Source: a virus
Strand: one strand, 5' to 3'
Virus record (IMG/VR): IMGVR_UViG_3300032265_002353
Location: 1-25,688 of that record
Length of the DNA stretch: 25,688 bases
Part shown: in pieces, positions 1 to 5,148 of the stretch
Layout of the letters: each line of letters starts with the position of its first letter
Position numbering within the stretch: the first letter of the stretch is position 1
Notes under the pieces: model-generated
Seen by the model: only the letters and a program-made list of their open reading frames with translations
Databases searched by the model: none
Told to the model about the DNA's origin: nothing
Position numbers and translations under genes: made by a program

Positions 1-91
1 GATGACGATTTGGACGTGAACCATCAGATACTTGAGCATCAGCACCCATAACTACATTACCATTTTTACATGTGGCAACAATTGTTGTCAT
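1..91 (-). CDS. HslV/proteasome beta-type Ntn peptidase, N-terminal 30 residues (cut by window edge)
   Basis: The frame from the ATG at 91-89 is open to the window edge and encodes a start like that of HslV and proteasome beta subunits: Met followed by T-T-I-V, then N-G-N-V-V-M-G-A-D-A-Q-V-S-D-G. In that family Met or a propeptide is removed so that Thr becomes the N-terminal nucleophile. Counting the Thr after Met as 1, an Asp falls at position 17, as in active members; the catalytic Lys33 would lie outside the window. The ATG overlaps the thioredoxin stop (ATGA, 88-91), and a GAGGA ribosome site lies about 9 nt upstream. By family it would be a peptidase working with an AAA+ unfoldase, here perhaps the host's. 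HslV versus proteasome beta cannot be decided from 30 residues. Confidence 0.72.
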   Translation of the reverse strand, partial: MTTIVATCKNGNVVMGADAQVSDGSRPNRH

Positions 92-384
92 TTGCCCAAC
101 TCCTCTAATATATCTTCGGCTTTTCTGGATAAAATAGTGTTTGTGATTTTGCCCTTTTCCATGACAAAAATTTGTGGAATGCTTAATACGTTATATGATT
201 TTAACACATCTTGATCAATACTGTCAACGTCTACTAGATAGTAATTGGTATCTGGATCTATTACTGAAACCCGACCATAATGTGGCTTTAATTGTTTACA
301 TGGATTACACCATGAGGCTGTAAAATAAACTACACATTCATTTTCTGCTTGAAATTCAGACACATCATTGGTGATTTTAAGCAA
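88..384 (-). CDS. Thioredoxin-like protein
   Basis: A 98-residue protein with the thioredoxin active site W25-C26-N-P-C29 after a hydrophobic strand (CVVYFTAS), a V-D-V-D-S segment, and a conserved Ile-Pro (S-I-P-Q) matching the cis-proline opposite the active site. It should be a cytoplasmic dithiol/disulfide oxidoreductase; small phage thioredoxins may feed ribonucleotide reductase or other redox enzymes, but no reductase gene lies in this window. The start is TTG at 384-382, supported by an ideal GGAGG (391-395) 6 nt upstream. It overlaps the upstream zinc-finger gene by 8 nt and the downstream protease-like gene by 4 nt, so translation is probably coupled. Confidence 0.88.
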   Translation of the reverse strand: MLKITNDVSEFQAENECVVYFTASWCNPCKQLKPHYGRVSVIDPDTNYYLVDVDSIDQDVLKSYNVLSIPQIFVMEKGKITNTILSRKAEDILEELGK

Positions 385-607
385 TTATTTCCTCCGCAGA
401 AATAGGTCTTCCAAAATAACGACGTTTAATAATGTAATCTCTTACAAATTCAGCGCCCTTTTGTCTTCCGCCCAATATAACAACCCACCTAGGCTCATAC
501 TTACCATCTATGCACTCTTGGCACATAAATAGGTTTACTCCCTCTAGTATACTGGATTGACACGGATGAAGCTCGTTTTTTTGTTTAGAACACGAAAAAC
601 ATAGCAT
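377..607 (-). CDS. Small zinc-finger protein, function unknown
   Basis: A 76-residue protein with two CxxC pairs (C3/C6 and C29/C32), the usual layout of a structural zinc ribbon, then a basic C-terminal half (G-G-R-Q-K-G-A-E-F-V-R and I-I-K-R-R-Y). The zinc site is inferred from spacing. A nucleic-acid or protein-binding accessory role is likely, but I do not recognise a named family. Its ATG shares one base with the stop of the upstream gene (TAATG), and its end overlaps the TTG-started thioredoxin gene by 8 nt, so it belongs to the same tight polycistron. Confidence 0.75.
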   Translation of the reverse strand: MLCFSCSKQKNELHPCQSSILEGVNLFMCQECIDGKYEPRWVVILGGRQKGAEFVRDYIIKRRYFGRPISAEEIIA

Positions 608-837
608 TATAAATTTTCTTCCTCTTCTGGATAGCTTATACCCTCTTCTTCTTCTAAATAGTAGCCTACGCCTATTTCATCTACAACAATATATTCATCA
701 TTTGGGACTTCAATTGTATATCCGATCCCGCCTTCAAAATATTCTATTAAAGATGACCAAGCGCCATATCTTACAACAGTTCCATACACACCTTCATCTG
801 GTATGTAGACATATTCAACAACTTCTTCATCAGACAT
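607..837 (-). CDS. Acidic hypothetical protein
   Basis: A 76-residue, very acidic protein ending in a Glu-rich stretch (L-E-E-E-E-G and P-E-E-E-E-N-L). The first 55 residues alternate hydrophobic and aromatic residues (V-V-E-Y-V-Y-I, G-T-V-V-R-Y-G-A-W) and look like a small beta-barrel rather than a helix bundle. The family is not recognised. The gene sits in the overlapping string between the WhiB-like gene and thioredoxin, overlapping its upstream neighbour by 8 nt. Reality is supported by position and overlaps; function is unknown. Confidence 0.68.
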   Translation of the reverse strand: MSDEEVVEYVYIPDEGVYGTVVRYGAWSSLIEYFEGGIGYTIEVPNDEYIVVDEIGVGYYLEEEEGISYPEEEENL

Positions 838-1081
838 TGTTAGATTTTATCCCTTCTATTTCACATGGAGAGCCATAAGAAATTATTAATTCTCTTACTA
901 AAAGCAAGTATTCCATTAATTGCATTCTTTGTGACTCGTTATACTCCATAACATTTTCTTCATATACAGTTAAAGCTAGGTAGTTAGGTCTTCCCCTAAC
1001 ATCCATCTTAAGGCCTTTTACAGGACATTTAATTTCCCGTATTTTTTTAGCCATCTCTATCGTATATTTAATTTTTGCCAT
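830..1081 (-). CDS. Hypothetical protein
   Basis: An 83-residue protein with a basic N-terminus (M-A-K-I-K-Y-T-I-E-M-A-K-K-I-R-E-I-K) followed by a strand-like segment and a helix with a run of hydrophobics (M-E-Y-L-L-L-V-R-E-L-I-I). No catalytic motif or cysteine cluster is visible. It overlaps the WhiB-like gene by 14 nt upstream and the acidic gene by 8 nt downstream. It is kept as real because the packing would otherwise leave a gap in an otherwise gapless operon. Confidence 0.65.
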   Translation of the reverse strand: MAKIKYTIEMAKKIREIKCPVKGLKMDVRGRPNYLALTVYEENVMEYNESQRMQLMEYLLLVRELIISYGSPCEIEGIKSNNV

Positions 1082-1382
1082 GAAGCTTTTTTAACTGTTT
1101 CCATGTTTCTGGATCTTTATGTAAGTTATGTTGTTTATCTGGTCTTCCTAAATCCATATATACTCCACCTCTTACGCCCTTTTCTTTATTTTCAATGCCT
1201 TCAGCGTGACATTGTTTAATGACTGGGCAATGCATACAAATTTGATCAACTTGCTTTGCCAATTCTTTGTCAATTTCGTAGTCATCATAAAACCAATTAA
1301 TTGACATGTTTTTACATGCAGCAAGATGATACCATTTTAAATCTTGTTCATCAAGACCTAATTTTTCAAATAAGGTTGGCAT
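1068..1382 (-). CDS. WhiB-family Fe-S transcription factor
   Basis: A 104-residue protein with the four WhiB cysteines C23, C49, C52 and C58 (spacing C-x25-C-x2-C-x5-C), which bind a [4Fe-4S] cluster, followed by the G-V-R-G-G-V-Y turn (residues 69-75) matching the family's G[I/V]WGG motif, here with Arg in place of Trp, and a basic tail for DNA contact. WhiB proteins bind the housekeeping sigma factor and redirect transcription; they are essentially confined to Actinobacteria and their phages, so this gene points to the host. Phage copies such as WhiB_TM4 of mycobacteriophage TM4 act on host gene expression. Which genes this one controls cannot be seen here. Confidence 0.93.
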   Translation of the reverse strand: MPTLFEKLGLDEQDLKWYHLAACKNMSINWFYDDYEIDKELAKQVDQICMHCPVIKQCHAEGIENKEKGVRGGVYMDLGRPDKQHNLHKDPETWKQLKKLHGKN

Positions 1383-1596
1383 ATTTGTCGCTTATTTCCC
1401 AAGTGCCATTGGGTTTTAATTCGTGACGACTTGAATATCCCCACTTATTATTTTTAAACATGCCCTTTGGATCCATGTATCCATTATTACTTGGAGACCA
1501 TTTTACAATAGTCCAACCATCCCAAAAAAATCCAAGTGCTTTGTTTTTTTCAACAAACTTATGAGCTGTATCATAATCTAGTGATACTTTAGGCAT
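1366..1596 (-). CDS. Hypothetical protein, aromatic-rich
   Basis: A 76-residue protein rich in Trp, Phe and Tyr (G-F-F-W-D-G-W-T-I-V-K-W, N-N-K-W-G-Y, G-T-W-E-I-S). It lacks cysteines and has no recognisable catalytic motif; the pattern suggests a small all-beta domain. It overlaps GroES by 8 nt upstream and WhiB by 17 nt downstream, so it is translated from the same message that starts at the promoter near 1926-1955. Confidence 0.65.
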   Translation of the reverse strand: MPKVSLDYDTAHKFVEKNKALGFFWDGWTIVKWSPSNNGYMDPKGMFKNNKWGYSSRHELKPNGTWEISDKYANLI

Positions 1597-1891
1597 TCTC
1601 TACTCCAAACAAATTTCTCCAGTTAATAAATTCATATTTGTCACCAGATTCATCTGTGACTTCTGTTCCATGATTATCAGAATAAATAACAACATCACCT
1701 TCATTTAAAGGGATTGTATGTACTTTTCCTTCTTGATCCCGCTCGCCTGGTCCAACCTTTACAATTGTTCCACGCTGTAATTCAGAATCTAATGATGCTG
1801 CAGTAAGAATTAACCCCGATTGGGTTTGAGTGTCTTTTACTTCATTCTTTTTTACTAGAATTAGACCACCAAGTGGTACTATTTTTGTCAT
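1589..1891 (-). CDS. groES: GroES-like co-chaperonin (Cpn10)
   Basis: A 100-residue protein of normal Cpn10 length. It starts I-V-P-L-G-G-L-I-L-V-K, has a flexible segment matching the mobile loop (T-Q-T-Q-S-G-L-I-L-T), the V-G-P-G-E-R turn, and the core strand G-D-V-V-I-Y-S-D-N-H-G-T-E. Cpn10 caps the GroEL cylinder; no GroEL gene is in the window, so it may work with host GroEL, as T4 gp31 does during capsid folding. Here the sequence is GroES-like rather than gp31-like. It is the first gene after the strongest promoter of the left region (TTGACA/TACAAT at 1926-1955) and has an AAAGGA ribosome site 5 nt before ATG. Confidence 0.9.
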   Translation of the reverse strand: MTKIVPLGGLILVKKNEVKDTQTQSGLILTAASLDSELQRGTIVKVGPGERDQEGKVHTIPLNEGDVVIYSDNHGTEVTDESGDKYEFINWRNLFGVENA

Positions 1892-1925
1892 GCTTTTCCT
1901 TTGTTAGTAGGGACCGTGTTTATAT

Positions 1926-1955
1926 ATTGTATCAGTTTTATATATGCTATGTCAA
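1926..1955 (-). promoter_or_regulatory. Sigma70-type promoter for groES operon
   Basis: Reading the minus strand, TTGACA (1955-1950) is followed after 18 nt by TACAAT (1931-1926). The -35 is perfect and the -10 matches 5 of 6. Transcription should start near 1919, giving a leader of about 28 nt containing the AAAGGA ribosome site of groES. The box lies in the 66-bp gap between the SLOG gene and groES, one of the few real gaps in this region. It would drive groES, whiB, thioredoxin and the HslV-like gene. Confidence 0.7.
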
Positions 1956-1957
1956 GC

Positions 1958-2326
1958 TTATTCTACAAAATATCTATATGGAACTTGCATTGCTTCAAGC
2001 ACTTTTATACATTGCCTATTTCTTGGACAATCCCCAAAAACTAATGCAATACTGGGCTCTGATTCAATCATAGTCACATCTGAAAATGATGACTTATCTC
2101 TAATTAATTCTTCTTTGATTTTATAGCCTTTTTGACGTAAAAACTTTTCCGTTTTACCAATATACTCAGTAATCATGTTTTCAGCACCTTTTAACCCTTT
2201 ATGAACAAATAAATATTCTTTGTCATCTGGGTATATGTGCTTGTTATCTTCAATTAGCAATGTAACTTGTCTAATTAAATCGTTATAATCTGTCCAGTCT
2301 TTGCTTCCAAAAACTAATACTTTCAT
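1958..2326 (-). CDS. SLOG-fold nucleotide-binding protein (YspA/DUF2493-like)
   Basis: A 122-residue protein opening with M-K-V-L-V-F-G-S-K-D-W, the diagnostic Rossmann-like first strand and G-S-(R/K)-D-W of the DUF2493/YspA SLOG family, with later F-V-H-K-G-L-K-G-A-E (matching the family's H-G-x-A-x-G-A-D) and A-L-V-F-G-D-C-P-R-N. SLOG domains bind nucleotides or nucleotide-derived ligands; the exact ligand of YspA-type members is not settled. It may act in phage nucleotide signalling or salvage, but this is inference. The start is supported by an AGAGAGGA site 4 nt before ATG. It sits downstream of the hairpin at 2345-2370. Confidence 0.75.
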   Translation of the reverse strand: MKVLVFGSKDWTDYNDLIRQVTLLIEDNKHIYPDDKEYLFVHKGLKGAENMITEYIGKTEKFLRQKGYKIKEELIRDKSSFSDVTMIESEPSIALVFGDCPRNRQCIKVLEAMQVPYRYFVE

Positions 2327-2344
2327 GATTTCCTCTCTAAATAC

Positions 2345-2370
2345 ACAAGGACGGGGGAAACCGTCCTTGT
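2345..2370 (-). terminator. Perfect 10-bp hairpin (terminator or 5' stem)
   Basis: ACAAGGACGG (2345-2354) and CCGTCCTTGT (2361-2370) form a perfect 10-bp stem with a 6-nt loop in the 68-bp gap after the gene ending at 2395. No U-run follows on the minus strand (GTATTTAGAG comes next), so it is not a canonical intrinsic terminator; it may be a processing or stabilising stem in front of the SLOG gene, whose ribosome site begins a few nt later. Confidence 0.5.
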
Positions 2371-2374
2371 ATAC

Positions 2375-2390
2375 ATATATACGTATATAT
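2375..2390. other. 16-bp perfect AT-rich palindrome
   Basis: ATATATACGTATATAT reads identically on both strands. It directly abuts the GC-rich hairpin at 2345-2370 in the same intergenic gap. It could be an operator for a dimeric regulator, part of a promoter -10 region, or chance in AT-rich sequence; nothing here decides between them. Confidence 0.35.
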
Positions 2391-2394
2391 AGTT

Positions 2395-2991
2395 TTACTT
2401 AAGTGGTGCGAATGCACCCTTCCAAATTGGTGAACCTACAGACTTTTGAATTGATTCTGTTGGTGCATCTACTGACTTTTCTACAGTCTCATCATCTGCT
2501 GGTGATTCTGTAACTTCATCTTCTGCTGCTGCTTTTTCAACTTTTGATTCATCATCTGCTGATGCATCAGCTGCACACTTGTGCTCAATTGCTTGATGGC
2601 AATCTGGGCAAGTCATGCCTGCCTTGTAAACTCCAGCACCGCCTGTTGAGACGTCTGCATTTGAATCTACATTAGGGGCATCTGAAACTGAAACTCCGTC
2701 TACTGGACGTGTCTCTTGATTTACTAGATCTGTTGTTGCTGGTTGATTTGCAATAGGAAGATCCTTTTGCACTGCAACGTCGCCCTTTGGATCTGGTTCT
2801 GTTGTATTGTTTGACATGTTGTTACCTCCAATCGTGTAATCGCCAACATTAACTGGTGGTGTATTAACATTACCAGTTTGTCGGACGTAATTTTCTACGG
2901 TTCTTTCATCCCGCTCTTGGTCTACTGAAGAAGATGTTCCAATTGCTTTAATTAGATTAACCATCTCATCATAAAACTCTTTTGTATTCAT
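2395..2991 (-). CDS. Disordered acidic protein with CxxC knuckle and C-terminal W-K-G-A-F motif
   Basis: A 198-residue protein. The first 15 residues form a helix (E-F-Y-D-E-M-V-N-L-I-K-A-I), followed by about 100 low-complexity residues rich in N, T, D, V and P. A small zinc-knuckle-like C-P-D-C-H-Q-A-I-E-H-K-C lies around residue 130, then an acidic Ala/Glu/Asp tract, and the protein ends with S-P-I-W-K-G-A-F-A-P-L-K. The last element recurs twice in the protein at 5162-5956 (W-D-G-V-F-A-P-V and W-D-G-V-F-V-P-V). Disorder and the shared motif suggest a virion- or assembly-associated protein, but this is inference. The ATG follows immediately after the upstream stop (TAA then ATG). Confidence 0.7.
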   Translation of the reverse strand: MNTKEFYDEMVNLIKAIGTSSSVDQERDERTVENYVRQTGNVNTPPVNVGDYTIGGNNMSNNTTEPDPKGDVAVQKDLPIANQPATTDLVNQETRPVDGVSVSDAPNVDSNADVSTGGAGVYKAGMTCPDCHQAIEHKCAADASADDESKVEKAAAEDEVTESPADDETVEKSVDAPTESIQKSVGSPIWKGAFAPLK

Positions 2992-3228
2992 TTACTTTGA
3001 CCCCGCCTCTGTTGTCGTGATATTTCCTCCAGCATATTGCGGAGTGGTCATTGAAAAATCACGCCCCGTGAAAGGGCTTGCGACGTTAAGGGTTCCAGCG
3101 TTATTAACGCCAAGATCAGTCTTAGCATCTGTGCGAAGACCAGCCTCTGGACCAGCTTGCTCTGTAACAGTAGTAGCTGCAGCAGGTTGCTGTACTCCAC
3201 CCTCTTTACCTTGTTGGTTATTATCCAT
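2992..3228 (-). CDS. Small disordered Ala/Gly/Thr-rich protein
   Basis: A 78-residue protein of low complexity (Q-Q-P-A-A-A-T-T-V-T-E-Q, G-V-N-N-A-G-T-L-N-V-A) without cysteines, membrane segments or catalytic motifs. Its base composition is visibly richer in G+C than its neighbours, consistent with its Ala/Gly content. It abuts the next gene with no gap, and both are low-complexity, so they may form a functional pair such as scaffold- or virion-associated components. Function is not recognised. Confidence 0.6.
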   Translation of the reverse strand: MDNNQQGKEGGVQQPAAATTVTEQAGPEAGLRTDAKTDLGVNNAGTLNVASPFTGRDFSMTTPQYAGGNITTTEAGSK

Positions 3229-3248
3229 ATTTAAATCACCGCCTTATT

Positions 3249-3575
3249 TTATTGTTCTGTATCTTCATCATCATCTAAACTAAATCCAGCTTCTATCAAA
3301 GATTTTTTACCTTCTTCAGATATAGCCATAATTGCATTTAAATCTTCATCATAAGATACATCAATTAAGCCTTTTTGAAACAGATCAACCAAAACTTGAT
3401 CCATATCCTCTTGCATTACAGCATGTAATTCTGGCATAACTTCTTCCAAAACTTCCATGTCAAACATGTACACTGGTTCACCCTCTTCATCAACACCATC
3501 AAGCATTGCGGCTCCTTCTGCAAGAAGGTATTCCATTAGTTCTCTGTGGTGCTCATCTGAAGGATCGTATTCCAA
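3249..3575 (-). CDS. Acidic protein with possible winged-helix-like C-terminal half
   Basis: A 108-residue, strongly acidic protein. Residues 60-97 (Q-V-L-V-D-L-F-Q-K-G-L-I-D-V-S-Y then A-I-M-A-I-S-E-E-G-K-K-S-L) resemble the last helix and wing of winged-helix proteins, where 'x-L-x-x-K-G-L-I' is followed by a beta-wing and 'T-x-x-G-x-x-x-L'. The start is TTG (3575-3573); no in-frame ATG exists upstream, and GAGGA (3585-3589) lies 9 nt before it. A TATAAT (3597-3602) precedes the ribosome site. The family is unrecognised; the winged-helix idea is weak inference. Confidence 0.65.
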   Translation of the reverse strand: MEYDPSDEHHRELMEYLLAEGAAMLDGVDEEGEPVYMFDMEVLEEVMPELHAVMQEDMDQVLVDLFQKGLIDVSYDEDLNAIMAISEEGKKSLIEAGFSLDDDEDTEQ

Positions 3576-3596
3576 AGTGTCACTTCCTCATCTCTT

Positions 3597-3602
3597 ATTA
3601 TA
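3597..3602 (-). promoter_or_regulatory. -10 box before the TTG-started gene
   Basis: TATAAT on the minus strand in the context G-T-G-TATAAT-AAGAG, 8 nt before the GAGGA ribosome site of the gene starting at 3575. No convincing -35 lies 16-19 nt upstream. It matches the recurrent GTATAAT intergenic context seen at 4454, 7134 and 17354. Confidence 0.5.
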
Positions 3603-3639
3603 CACTTAATCAAACTAAACGCATTCGTCTACAAATAGG

Positions 3640-3661
3640 AAGGGCCACTTTCGTGACCCTT
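3640..3661 (-). terminator. Hairpin with GAAA tetraloop downstream of dps
   Basis: On the minus strand AAGGGTCAC, loop GAAA, GTGGCCCTT: nine pairs including one G-U, closed by a GNRA tetraloop. It lies 25 nt beyond the dps stop and before the TATAAT at 3597-3602, the expected place for a transcript end. The downstream T content is modest (CCTATTTG), so termination may be partial. Confidence 0.6.
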
Positions 3662-3686
3662 TATATGGACTGCATTTGACTGCTAT

Positions 3687-4145
3687 TTACATTATAGTTG
3701 GCTTAAGGGTTGATGTCAATTGCCATTGCCAAAACGAGTGTTTATCTTGACGATCAGCTAAAAAGTTGGCAATTCCTTGTTCTTTAAGAGCTGAAGCAAC
3801 ATCAAAGCCATCTTTCAATTTATCAATAATTTGTAGGTTTGTTTTGCTTAATTCAATAAACATTTGCTCTGCTGTTAAATCAAGAGAATCATTAATTTTT
3901 AATGCACTATTTTGTTGAAGTTGTTCTAAGCCAAATGGTGCTTTAGCCTTAATCTTTCTTAAATTTTCGGCATATGCGTCAATTGAATCAAATACATCTT
4001 CATAAATCTCTAGTAGGAAAGCGTGATCTTGTTTAAAATCCCGCCCTTCAATATTCCAATGATACCCATGAGATTGGGCATAAATTTTCATTGCCATTGA
4101 TTGTAATTCTTTTAATGCGTTAACTAACTCCTGGGACGTAGCCAC
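3687..4145 (-). CDS. dps: Dps-like ferritin (DNA-protecting mini-ferritin)
   Basis: A 152-residue protein, normal for Dps. The inter-subunit ferroxidase set is present with Dps spacing: H29, H41, D56 and E60 within H-W-N-I-E-G-R-D-F, D-H-A-F-L and D-A-Y-A-E-N-L-R. Dps forms a 12-mer that oxidises and stores Fe(II) using peroxide and can coat DNA. I choose the GTG at 4145-4143 (reading M-A-T-S-Q) because an AAGGAG site lies exactly 7 nt upstream; in-frame ATGs at 4151 and 4166 are too close to, or upstream of, that site. The gene overlaps the upstream membrane-protein gene by 26 nt. A phage Dps could limit oxidative damage in infected cells or protect packaged or replicating DNA (inference). 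Confidence 0.88.
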   Translation of the reverse strand: MATSQELVNALKELQSMAMKIYAQSHGYHWNIEGRDFKQDHAFLLEIYEDVFDSIDAYAENLRKIKAKAPFGLEQLQQNSALKINDSLDLTAEQMFIELSKTNLQIIDKLKDGFDVASALKEQGIANFLADRQDKHSFWQWQLTSTLKPTIM

Positions 4146-4446
4146 TACCATTCTCCTTGTCAACATGTTGATTACCGTGTACTTTTTTTAACATTTCCAC
4201 TAGTATTTGTTCATCAGATTTTTGAGGATCATTGCCAACATATAATGCCCCAATAGTTTTTTTATCTTCCATTCTTTGGCTTCCTTCACCAAGCAATATA
4301 AGCAACATTGCTGTAGGAATTAAAAGTCCTGTAGGAAAACCTTTAAAATAAATAGCCGTATTTAATACAATAGCAGAAATATAACCAGATACTCTGGCAG
4401 GATATTTCTGAATATAAAAAGATATATGGGCTTTAAAATTATTCAT
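4120..4446 (-). CDS. Small membrane protein with two TM segments (holin-like candidate)
   Basis: A 108-residue protein: a short amphipathic N-terminus, two hydrophobic segments at about residues 19-36 and 38-54 (S-G-Y-I-S-A-I-V-L-N-T-A-I-Y-F and F-P-T-G-L-L-I-P-T-A-M-L-L-I-L-L), then a charged cytoplasmic tail of about 50 residues. Size and topology fit a class II holin, but no endolysin lies next to it, so the holin label is only a candidate. The start codon is 7 nt after a TATAAT box (4454-4459), leaving almost no leader, which suggests a leaderless message. Confidence 0.65.
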   Translation of the reverse strand: MNNFKAHISFYIQKYPARVSGYISAIVLNTAIYFKGFPTGLLIPTAMLLILLGEGSQRMEDKKTIGALYVGNDPQKSDEQILVEMLKKVHGNQHVDKENGSGYVPGVS

Positions 4447-4453
4447 ATATCTT

Positions 4454-4459
4454 ATTATA
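4454..4459 (-). promoter_or_regulatory. -10 box placed for a leaderless message
   Basis: TATAAT with 7 nt to the ATG at 4446. A start site 6-8 nt after the box would fall on or next to the A of the ATG. No Shine-Dalgarno sequence is present between the box and the ATG. The -35 region is weak. Confidence 0.5.
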
Positions 4460-4461
4460 CA

Positions 4462-4593
4462 TTATTTATTTACTTTAGCGTATCCAGTCTTCTTTTTATT
4501 CATAGATCCTGGCTTTTTAAATCCCGCCCCTTTTGGCATGTTTACTTGACGGATTTCTAAAGCTTTTTTAATTTTTTCAAAATTCTTGCCCAT
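4462..4593 (-). CDS. Small basic protein (43 aa)
   Basis: A short frame encoding a 43-residue Lys-rich protein (M-G-K-N-F-E-K-I-K-K-A-L, K-G-A-G-F-K-K-P-G-S, N-K-K-K-T-G-Y-A-K). It has a good ribosome site, AAAGGA, 6 nt before ATG, and an upstream promoter (TAGACA/TATAAT, 4642-4671). High charge suggests nucleic-acid or virion association; no family is recognised. It is below the usual length cutoff of automated calling. Confidence 0.6.
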   Translation of the reverse strand: MGKNFEKIKKALEIRQVNMPKGAGFKKPGSMNKKKTGYAKVNK

Positions 4594-4612
4594 TATTTAT
4601 CCTTTGTTAGAA

Positions 4613-4635
4613 ACCCCGCCCATAATAGGCGGGGT
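4613..4635 (-). terminator. GC-rich hairpin between hsp20 and the small basic gene
   Basis: ACCCCGCC, loop TATTATG, GGCGGGGT: eight perfect pairs in otherwise AT-rich DNA, followed on the minus strand by TTTCTAAC. It lies just beyond the hsp20 stop, so it can act as its terminator. It also begins where transcripts from the promoter at 4642-4671 would start, so it may double as a 5' protective stem or attenuator for the small basic gene. Confidence 0.65.
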
Positions 4636-4641
4636 CCTTTT

Positions 4642-4671
4642 ATTATACCTTACTTGATTTTAATTTGTCTA
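4642..4671 (-). promoter_or_regulatory. Promoter for the small basic gene
   Basis: TAGACA (4671-4666), 18 nt, TATAAT (4647-4642) on the minus strand: 5 of 6 plus 6 of 6 consensus positions. The -35 lies inside the 3' end of hsp20. The predicted start near 4635 coincides with the first base of the GC-rich hairpin. Confidence 0.6.
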
Positions 4672-5084
4672 GGCTTGTGTTCTTCTGGTATTTCTTTTTC
4701 AATTTTAATGGTCAACAGACCATTTTCAAGTGAAGCAGATTTAACCAACATGTATTCACCTAGAGTGAATGTTTGTGTAAAATTGCGTCCTGCAATTCCT
4801 TTATGTAGAAAATCTGAATCTTCATCATTTTCTCTATCACTTTTGATAATTAATGTATCTTTATCTACAGTAATATCAAGATCTTCACGATCATATCCCG
4901 CAACAGCCAACTCAACAATATAATTGTCTTCGTCAACCTTTTTTACATTATATGGGGGAAATGAAGATGTTGTTTTTTTATTTGATTCCCATCTTACAAA
5001 TTGATCATTAAACCCCAAAAAAAATGGGTCATTAAAAATAGATTGAATTTGTGCAAATGGATCTTTATATACTAGATGTGTCAT
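4650..5084 (-). CDS. hsp20: IbpA-like small heat-shock protein (Hsp20)
   Basis: A 144-residue class A small heat-shock protein. After a phenylalanine-rich N-terminus (F-N-D-P-F-F-L-G-F-N) comes F-P-P-Y-N-V, then the alpha-crystallin domain (about residues 42-130) with E-L-A-V-A-G-Y, G-I-A-G-R-N-F and L-E-N-G-L-L-T-I, and a tail I-P-E-E-H-K-P-R-Q-I-K-I-K carrying the I-x-I oligomerisation motif. The PPYN, GIAxRNF and IPExxKPRxIxI signatures are those of E. coli IbpA/IbpB. It should hold unfolding proteins for refolding by ATP-dependent chaperones. Its leader carries a ROSE-like hairpin over the ribosome site, an arrangement known for ibpA-type genes. Hsp20 genes also occur in cyanophages. Confidence 0.93.
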   Translation of the reverse strand: MTHLVYKDPFAQIQSIFNDPFFLGFNDQFVRWESNKKTTSSFPPYNVKKVDEDNYIVELAVAGYDREDLDITVDKDTLIIKSDRENDEDSDFLHKGIAGRNFTQTFTLGEYMLVKSASLENGLLTIKIEKEIPEEHKPRQIKIK

Positions 5085-5087
5085 TTT

Positions 5088-5141
5088 ACTTAGCTCCTTT
5101 TCAGCAAGTTAGTTAGATTGGCACTCCCCGAAGGCAAGTGC
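5088..5141 (-). promoter_or_regulatory. ROSE-like RNA thermometer candidate in the hsp20 leader
   Basis: The predicted leader (about 5142-5085) folds into two hairpins. The 5' one (5141-5121) is GCACTTGCC, loop TTCG, GGGAGTGC: eight pairs with a bulged G and a C(UUCG)G tetraloop. The 3' one (5109-5088) pairs ACTT with AAGT and GCT with AGC, placing AAGGAG (5099-5094) in the loop and stem opposite TTGCT. U-U/C-G-C-U facing the Shine-Dalgarno sequence is the signature of ROSE elements, which melt on heating and repress translation at low temperature, typically before ibpA-type hsp20 genes. The pairing is seen directly; temperature response is inference. Confidence 0.6.
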
Positions 5142-5148
5142 TAAATAT

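Noticed and set aside
4642-4647. TATAAT read as part of hsp20's own terminator U-tract
   Set aside because: It lies before the hairpin in the direction of transcription, so it cannot be the U-tract; a TAGACA at 18 nt makes a promoter the better reading.
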